A stretch of DNA of 64,000 bases from Tillus elongatus (lineage: Eukaryota; Arthropoda; Insecta; Coleoptera; Cleridae): NCBI GenBank assembly GCA_964006375.1, contig OZ023267.1, positions 30,237,094 to 30,301,093 of the forward strand. The letters run 5' to 3'. A program made the position numbers and the translations under genes. Under the pieces are notes generated by a model. It made no database searches, was not told the DNA's origin, and was given only the letters and a program-made list of their open reading frames with translations. Shown piece after piece: positions 57,345-64,000 of the stretch. Position 1 is the first letter of the stretch, and each line of letters starts with the position of its first letter.

Positions 57345-57515
57345 GCCATTCAAAATTCAATGGTACTTTACGCCCCTGCATAGGGGTAGGTTCCAAGACA
57401 CCAAAAGTTACCCCATCATGTCTCCCTCTTGAAAATAAAGTCTACGTGACTCGTTTTTTTAAAATGCCGATATTTTCCCGGTGGGAAGTTTCAACTGGCA
57501 CATCCTGTATATCGA
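57345..57515 (+). repeat. dispersed repeat H, copy 2
   Basis: Inverted relative to 54180-54345: aatagggtgccattcaaaat, ggtactttacgcccctgca, gccgatattttcccggtggg and ctggcacatcctgtatatcg. The copies differ by many substitutions and small indels. Confidence 0.7.
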
Positions 57516-58502
57516 TCCCCGCACAATTAAATCATACTGCTAGAAATTACTAGGACTTTAGTAAGCGTAAAAAGTCTCAAGATATTAAATTTAGCAAAAA
57601 TTTAAACCTGTATTATAGCAGACCATGCACCATATATCACATAAAACTAGCTTAGCCAAGTGATCGCCAATATCGCTTCTGTCAAAACCGATCTACTGGC
57701 GATTTTCTGACATATCTCACTCATCTTTGTTATTCTTCTGTTGAAAAATCTATAGATCGTTATTAATTTCATTAGCTATTTTCAAAGTATTTGATCGGAT
57801 CTGGCATGCGTCACTTCTCAATAAACTTCGATCATATCGCGTGCCTTCGAAACTATGCCTATAGATATAAAGGAGGTCCCAGTAAAGGTGGCGAACGGCA
57901 ATATCGTGGAAACTGCACAAGCAAGAACATATACATACACGTGAATACTTATCTAAATTGGACAACAAAACATAACGAAAATGTTTTAAAATATGACCGC
58001 AAATGGCGCAGTCGCTAGGATGAACAATAAAAACTGAAATTGGTTGTAAAAGTATCAGAATTAGCTACGACTTTAATTGCATTAAAAGTTTAGGTCAGTA
58101 ATGTTTTGACTAATCTAAACTTCTTAGTCTCTAATACACCACTCATTTGCACCCTCTACCGCTTATTCTTAATTAAATAATATTACCTTAATTATTTACA
58201 GACGTATCATTGGCTACTTGAGTCCATGTTGTGTTTTATTGAATTTGCCTTTTATGGTTTACACAATCTCGGTAGTGTATGGCACATACTTTGATGGGTG
58301 AAGATTGGCACCTGTGATGGGCACTGATAAATAAGGTTTGATTCTATTTTTTTGATATTAAGAGTTTCATGGCTATTAAATTTGTAATTACCAAATTTGC
58401 TGCACCTTCTCTTTTAACATTCTTTTATCGATAGTATAAATAACAATAATATCCATTATGTGCGTATTTACCTATCTTTGTGTGTACGTGCGCCTGGATA
58501 AC

Positions 58503-58506
<4 letters not shown>
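57516..58506. other. no recognised feature
   Basis: No gene, RNA or repeat recognised in about 1 kb. Confidence 0.35.

Positions 58507-58576
<70 letters not shown>
58507..58576. repeat. (TA)n microsatellite 13
   Basis: TA repeat followed by tgtgtgtgta, at the inner edge of an inverted family G copy. Confidence 0.95.
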
Positions 58577-58579
<3 letters not shown>

Positions 58580-58889
58580 GTGTGTGTATCACACCGATAA
58601 CGCAAAAAATAAATGGCAGATTTTGATCAAATTTCCGGAGTATCTTACTTTTACAAGTGGCTTGGATAATCTCGTTAGCCAGCAAAATGGGCGCAGGCTT
58701 TCCCGAAAAATTTTGTATTTTCTTTCGGAAAAAATTATATCGGCAGAGATAACAAAGAAAGAGCAACCATTTGGTACGCGTTGTTGTATTATAAAGAGTT
58801 AGCCAGGTACCAAAATTTAAGTAAGTTTAAAGAAAAAGTAATTATGCGCATTTAAAGAAAAAAAATGGAGTTTTCCTCAAAACGTCAAA
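58577..58889 (-). repeat. family G body, inverted, first half
   Basis: caccgataacgcaaaaaata, gatcaaatttccggagtatc and ttttcctcaaaacgtcaaag. Interrupted at 58897 by an LTR element; resumes at 59673. Confidence 0.7.
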
Positions 58890-58948
58890 GTCGCGAGATA
58901 ATAGGACCACCAACAATGAGCCATTGTAACACCAAGTCGCCTTATACA

Positions 58949-59219
58949 AGTACCCAAATTAACACTAGACAACGTACAGCTACGCCACATCGATCAAATA
59001 CAAGACCAGCTTGAAACGATCAAACAAAACATACCAGGACCGATCAAAATACCATTACACCACCTGAGTATATGGATCATATTACTATATGTATCGATCA
59101 TAACAGCTATCGGACCAACAGCAACAAAAATGGGGTTGAATAAATGGAGAAAAAATAAAGCAAGAAATCCAACAAACACCGAGACCATATTTCCTTTGAA
59201 AATCCGGAACGAACCGTAG
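58949..59219 (+). pseudogene. env-like C-terminal fragment of the LTR element
   Basis: About 90 codons in one frame to TAG 59217-59219: a polar stalk, then a hydrophobic stretch of about 20 residues (around 59065-59130) fitting a transmembrane segment, and a short basic Lys/Arg-rich tail. This order (stalk, membrane anchor, short basic cytoplasmic tail, right before the polypurine tract) is that of env in insect errantiviruses. The receptor-binding and fusion parts are absent, so it is a dead remnant. Confidence 0.65.
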
Positions 59220-59242
59220 CTTCGTTCTTTAAAAAGGGGAGG

Positions 59243-59665
59243 AGATAAATGGAGCCCAAACAATGAGCCATTGTAACACCAAGTCCCCTTCCCATGAACA
59301 GAATAGCCGACTCAGCAGGAGGATAGAAGGCGCCTTCAAATAAGCTGATGTGCAAATCTTGGACGACGCAGTAAACAGAAGACCACACGTGGGAAACAGA
59401 GTCAGCGATACTCAAAGTCACCTCGGGAAGACAATAGTGCCACTCCCGGGGGAGTTATTATAAATAGACTGAACGCCTGCATAGCGTCGTTCATTCTTGT
59501 TTCCAAGTCAAACGAGGCACATCGTGTGCTAACCTTTTTCATATCACACTAATGTTCATATTTATAATTGTATCTAATTTTATATTATTATTGTATTAAA
59601 TAGTCATTTTGTAAAGTAGTGAATAAATTGTTTAAAAAATTTAAACGTCTTAACCGTAAAGTTAA
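59243..59665 (+). promoter_or_regulatory. 3' LTR with TATA box
   Basis: TATAAATA at 59459-59466, with a likely initiation region about 25-40 bp downstream (cgttcattcttg). AATAAA at about 59621-59626 could serve as the poly(A) signal. Confidence 0.55.
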
Positions 59666-59672
59666 GTCGCGA

Positions 59673-60261
59673 TTTGAAACGTCAAAATTGGCAACATTTA
59701 GGCAAATAACCTGAAACAAATATGGATTATCTAAAGAAAATGTCGCAAGAAGAGTTTTCTGCAAACCCTTAAATTTCAGCTTCAACAGTCATTGTCCCTA
59801 ATTTTACTAAAATATTTCCAGAAATTTCATTTCAAATAGACCCTTCTCTGAAGCTTGACGGTAGTTTTAGGTAAGTTTATGGTTTAACGGTCTACAATTT
59901 TTTACTGGTTTTCGCAGAAAAAATTCTTTGATGACCGCAACTTTTGAATTTTAAAAATATTTCTTAAGAAAGCGCAAAGTAGGTCCACTAGAATCCATAC
60001 CGGGTTTAGTTTCAGTTTTTATCTGTTTACATATATACATGCATTTCTACGGTAAAGCTCAATATAATTGCTATTATGCAAGATGCGAGAAAAAGCTGTA
60101 TATGTTAATTATACGGTGTCTTGAGCTGCATATTATAAAATTATTTTGACAATCACAGCATGGCTCATAAGTCGTTGGTGATCCCTACAATTTTTTCTCG
60201 AACAACTTTATATTATTGCATTTTTGCATTTTTTGTCAAAATATGATGCATGTTTGTAAGA
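59673..60261 (-). repeat. family G body, inverted, second half
   Basis: Continues after the LTR element: ttgaaacgtcaaaattggca, tcattgtccctaattttact, cggtctacaattttttactg, aatccataccgggtttagtt, tctgtttacatatatacatg and cttacaaacatgcatc inverted. The (TA) position is still the short seed acatatatac. Confidence 0.7.
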
Positions 60262-60590
60262 AAAAACCGTGACACAGTAAGTGCGTTATGGTAGCGAATT
60301 TTCATTAAATGCTTCAAATTGAAATATCTCAATTTCTATTAATCTAAGGTTTATTGGCTAGGAAAGCAGTTTTCTCGATAACATTTCAAGTTTGCTTTCG
60401 GAAAATTTTTGTGCATTTTCAAACAATAAGTTATTTTGATAAAATACGGTACATTGTTTCTACTATATAGGTTATACCGGTAACCAGATTCATGCCTGCT
60501 TGCATTAGAGAGACATATTTGCTACTAAAAACATTTGTATGAAAATTCACTTCCATAACGCACTTGCTGCGTCTAGACATTTATTTCATA
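60262..60590 (-). repeat. family G terminal-inverted-repeat block, inverted
   Basis: From acacagtaagtgcgttatgg (60274) to cataacgcacttgctgcgtc (60556-60575), with both terminal motifs preserved. Confidence 0.75.
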
Positions 60591-61434
60591 AAGCGCCTGT
60601 ATTCTAATTTTCTTTTAAAGGATCTTTGTTTTTGTGTAAATAAAAAAAATATTTTGAAAAAATTGATACACATGTTGCTTCTATAGGCAACCACGTTTTG
60701 TCATCTAGTAAAACAAAAATTTCTATATTACGTAATAGGAAGCGGACATATAATTGATCGGACATTGTAACATGTCGCGTGTATTTAATAAGCGTGACAT
60801 GTCAGACGCGTTAACGCCGTTTACTTTTAAGCTTCTGAATCAACCCCTTTTGTGACGTCAGAGTTCAAGTCCCTTCAGTGACGTCAAACTCCGCAGTCGG
60901 TTACTCTACCGCACCCACCTCACTGGAACACGCCTGCAGCCGAGCTAGCTCTGTGACGTGTCTAAGATAAGAGAATCTTTATAAACGCTAACACGTGCGA
61001 GGCTCTCTTCTGTTTAAAATAGACCAAGAGATGATATCTTACAGCTAAATTTTATTCGGAAAACAGCATGCCTAAATGGGTAAGTCTTATATTTAAATAC
61101 CGACTTATTTCCAATTGCTCGTACATTTCTTTGCTTGATAATAATAGTAGATTGCTTATTAGTGTATGTATATGGGATCCACTTTCAATGATTGCTTTCT
61201 TCATCATGAAACTTTATACTGTTAAACAGTGGCTTGTGGTAGCGTTAGTTCGGTAATTGACTGCTATTATGCTGTTTTAAATGCATTTTAAAATAAGTCA
61301 TTTAAGAGTTTGTTTCATATACATTAGTTTATTTCCAAGTATTAACCCGGATACATTTTGTAAGTTAACGCAACCTGCTACCAGCCGCCTTATGTAAATC
61401 ATTAAGCCGTGAATCATTACTCATACACATGGAA
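60591..61434. other. unassigned region with CRE-like palindromes and a TATA box
   Basis: Two TGACGTCA palindromes (about 60853 and 60880) and a related TGACGTG at about 60955 lie upstream of TTTATAAACG (about 60979-60988). The cluster looks like a cAMP-response/ATF-type promoter or LTR U3 region. A 62-codon frame at 61068-61256 starts ATGCCTAAATGG downstream but has no recognised domain. I cannot tell a host promoter from an LTR here. Confidence 0.4.
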
Positions 61435-61735
61435 TTTTATAGCACCCTGTTAGGAAACATCCTGCAACAACACCTCTCTAAATAAATGAAACCGTTAGGA
61501 AGCGGCCTGCAAGAACACCTCTCTAAATAAACGAAACCGCTAGGGAGGAGCCCCCTCAACAACACTGCTAGGGAAGAGCCCCCTCAACAACACCGTTTGG
61601 GAGCAGCTGTGTGATCACCACCCATAAATGAAACCGCTAGGGAGGAGCCCCCTCAACAAAACCGCTAGGGAGGAGCCCCTTCAACGAGACCTTAAACAAC
61701 ACCTGTATAGATGCAGCCGTCAAGCAGCCCTATGA
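61435..61735 (+). repeat. GC-richer minisatellite, degenerate units of about 30-60 bp
   Basis: Repeats of aaccgctagggaggagcccc followed by ctcaacaac, alternating with variants (aggaagcggcctgcaagaac, ctctctaaataaacgaa). At least seven ctagg(g)a(g/a)gag or ttagga cores between 61480 and 61680. Confidence 0.8.
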
Positions 61736-62530
61736 TCACCACTCCGGAGGCAGCAATCTAAAGCTGGAAGTTAAGTACATTATTTATCTGTGGTTTTCTT
61801 TTTAAAGTAGAGTATGCTCCACAACTCATTTTTACAGTGCTATATGCCATGTCAAAGTAATCAATTCATATTTTTCTTTTATCAAATTTGCTTGATTCAA
61901 TTTGCTGCATTGTATAGATTCAATAACTTTTTAAATAAACTGATTTTACTCATAGCACCTGACTTTTATTTGTACATCTTGAAACTTACCAACTGCAAGT
62001 GCCCAAACCTAAGCCCTAGGATAATTTGTGTCATATTACATTATGTTTATTATATATAATTATTTTCGTTATACTGCCACTCAAATAGTGGGGCATTTAT
62101 TACAGTTAGTATATTTTTCGTTACAACATTTTTATTAAAACTGGCTACTATGACTCGCCTGCTGCGTAAGTACTTTTAATAATACAAGATTATTATATTG
62201 TAGACTTCACAAAGCATAGACCGAGCACATCTCTTGGTCGACTTTAAATTAGAGGGAACATTACACGTAACACAAAACGAGAATAGCCGGTATATTCCAA
62301 GCAGTTTTCGCTTAGTGCATTAATATAAAAAGAGCACAAGGGATTAGGAGGTTTCTTATATTAGAAGAGAATAAAAGCCAAACGAATAAAAGCAAACCGC
62401 ACCGGTAACATTAACGATTACACTTAAAGCTTTTTAGCTTTCGAATGCGATACTTTATCTACTTTCTATTTAATTAATTTGTTTTTTATGGTGATTGATG
62501 TAACGCAGTATTTATTTAGACTAATGTTTA
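61736..62530. other. no recognised feature
   Basis: AT-rich. catctcttggtc at about 62229-62240 is the reverse complement of gaccaagagatg at about 61022-61033. No gene recognised; the 81-codon frame at 61814-62059 has no known domain. Confidence 0.35.
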
Positions 62531-62542
62531 TTACTTCCACAT

Positions 62543-62900
62543 TGAGAACCTCGGTGGTTCAGGGGTAGGAACGTGTGCCTCTGAACCGAAGGGTACTGGG
62601 TTCGATCCCAGGGTACTCTTTCACTTTGTCAGTACAAACTGTAACATTAACATCAACCGAGGTTCTGGCATTGTATTTGAGCAAGTTTAAAGTCTGCACG
62701 TTCCGCCCTTCGGAGGGGGCGTAAAGCCGTCGGTCCCGTGTCCATGCGATGTTGGGCACGTTAAAGATCTACTCTCCTTACAGAAAGGCAGGGGTTCGGC
62801 AAAATTTCCAGGATAGTGAAGTGAAACTTCTCCCTGGCGTCGGTGATTTGCCATAGTCGCGGAAATAGGCCGACGTTAAAGAAACAAAACACACAACACA
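62543..62900 (+). mobile_element. tRNA-headed SINE, copy 2
   Basis: Same family as 1849-2210 with the same order of landmarks: A box TGGTTCAGGGG (62555-62565), B box GGTTCGATCC (62599-62608), cgcccttcggagggggcgta, gttgggcacgttaaagat, aaggcaggggttcggcaaaa, an acaaaacacacaacaca tail. Flanked by a perfect 11-bp TSD tacttccacat (62532-62542 and 62901-62911). No ORF; mobilised by a LINE. Confidence 0.88.
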
Positions 62901-62994
62901 TACTTCCACATCGTCGTAACTTGTGGAAACATCGCATCGGCGACAAAAAAATTTTTTTTCGCTCAAACGTCGTAAAAAGTATGAAAACATAAAA

Positions 62995-63315
62995 AGTCTG
63001 GACGTATCAAGTGCGTTATGGTACTGAATTTTCATAAAATTGTTTATAAAACCAAATATGTGTGTTTTTTTAAGAATGCAGGCGTCAAATTTGGTTACCA
63101 GTATCACCTATATAGTAGAAACAATTTGCCATGTTTCATCAAAATAACTTTATTGTATGAAAATGTACAAACATTTCCAAAAGTAAACTTAAAGTATTCC
63201 CAAAAAAAAAAAAACGGTTTCTTGTTCCACCTTTTAGGTTAATAACAAATTGATCTTTTCAAATTTGAACCATTTAATGAAAATTCGCTACCCTAACGCG
63301 CTTGCTGCGTCCCTA
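62995..63315 (+). repeat. family G terminal-inverted-repeat block
   Basis: From ggacgtatcaagtgcgttat (63000) to taacgcgcttgctgcgtccc (about 63293-63312). Confidence 0.7.
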
Positions 63316-64000
63316 ATTTCCTTTCTTACAAACATGCATCATATTTCGATGGAAAATGCAAAAATACCATAACATAAGGCGTGTTCGATTAAAAAAAAAA
63401 AGAACATTTGTATCACCAACGACTTATGGAACAGCCTGTGATTGTAGAAATAGTTTTTTAGGATGTAGCTCAAAACCCTGCAATTAATGTATAATTTTTT
63501 TTTCGTATCTTGTATAATAACGGATATAGTGATATTTATTGATTTTTTACGGATATTCGACAAAAATTATATACCATTAAACGATAAACCCTATAGCTAA
63601 GACTACTGCTAAAGCATCAGAGAAAGGGTCTACTTGAAATGAATTTTCTGGAAATATTTTAGTAAAATGAAGGACAATGACGGTTGAAGCTAAGACTTCA
63701 AGGTTTTTAAAACATTTTTATTGCGAGAGTTTCTTTCCATAGCCCGTATTAGTGCCAGGTTCTTTCTTTAAATGTTGCCAATTTTGACGTTTTAAATCGC
63801 GACTTTGACGTTTTGAGGAAAATTCCAATTTATTTTTCCTTAACTTTTTTGTCTTTTAACTTAGAGAGCTAAATTTACGTAATTAATCTATAATGACATA
63901 AACCCGCCTACCCAATGTGGTTGCCCTTACTTTGTTATTTCCGAAGAAAAATTTTTTTTTTCGAAAGAAAAGAGAAATTTTCTGGGAAAGCCTCGGCCGA
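63316..64000 (+). repeat. family G body, cut by the window edge
   Basis: Standard order through attttagtaaaatgaaggac, ttgacgttttaaatcgcgac and gttatttccgaagaaa, ending aagcctcggccga at the last base. The (TA)n part, if present, lies outside. Confidence 0.65.

Larger units (their letters stand above)
58897..59665 (+). mobile_element. errantivirus-like LTR element with internal deletion
   Basis: Flanked by gtcgcga at 58890-58896 and 59666-59672; removing one copy restores the family G sequence. Contents: a stub of the 5' LTR (gataataggaccacc, then caatgagccattgtaacacc), the end of an env-like ORF (58949-59219), a purine tract aaaaaggggaggag at 59229-59242, and a 3' LTR (about 59243-59665) that begins with agataaatggagcc and repeats the caatgagccattgtaacacc block. 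Gag and pol are gone. LTR ends are not TG...CA, as in several gypsy-type errantiviruses. Confidence 0.78.

Overview
This window reads as AT-rich, gene-poor insect (at least arthropod) DNA. The evidence is the transposon content: an I-clade LINE with RNase H, LINE ORF1s resembling the insect DUF4780 domain, CR1/Jockey-like LINEs, mariner and DUF4817-type transposases, a hAT element, an errantivirus-like LTR element, tRNA-headed SINEs and Penelope-like elements (PLEs). I found no convincing host gene. Species cannot be named from the sequence alone. Almost everything is mobile-element sequence, much of it nested, and thirteen long (TA)n tracts punctuate the window.

Layout. 1-2.2 kb: LINE tail, decayed transposase, and a SINE with target-site duplications (TSDs). 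2.6-8.6 kb: LINE 3' end, then a head-to-tail pair of PLE copies (5'-truncated, then full length with a 910-aa reverse transcriptase/GIY-YIG ORF) carrying 70-bp hairpin repeats and hammerhead-ribozyme-like cores, bounded by (TA)n on both sides. 9.2-11.1 kb: a copy of an abundant repeat called here family G, and an inverted pair of PLE ends between two (TA)n tracts. 11.5-14.9 kb: a mariner element interrupted by a Ty3/gypsy integrase fragment and by a hAT element with an 8-bp TSD. 15-20 kb: decayed LINE fragments. 20.6-24.5 kb: satellite-like tandem repeats and family G. 24.7-26 kb: broken DUF4817-type element. 26.9-27.4 kb: a second, diverged PLE with a canonical-looking hammerhead core. 27.5-29.5 kb: 5' part of an R1/I-like LINE.

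31-39.8 kb: a duplicated family G block around a LINE fragment; then an LTR-like element (4-bp TSD) that holds an almost intact I-clade LINE: ORF1 with zinc knuckles, a TGATG overlap into the endonuclease-reverse transcriptase ORF, and an RNase H ORF one frame back across a run of nine A. 39.7-46.5 kb: one minus-strand LINE split by a second minus-strand LINE (11-bp TSD) and by a plus-strand LINE 3' end, with a 315-bp tandem duplication at its 3' end. 46.8-50 kb and 56.5-64 kb: more family G copies. One copy hosts an errantivirus-like LTR element with a deleted interior. Between these lie a DUF4780-like LINE 5' end (51.2-53 kb), a CR1-like LINE 3' part (54.3-56.5 kb), a GC-richer minisatellite (61.4-61.7 kb) and a second SINE copy (62.5-62.9 kb).

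The loci most worth attention are the PLE tandem, where the coding start and ribozyme come from the preceding copy and the flanking (TA)n suggests microsatellite targeting; the near-intact I-clade LINE; and the nested insertions whose TSDs allow the order of events to be read.
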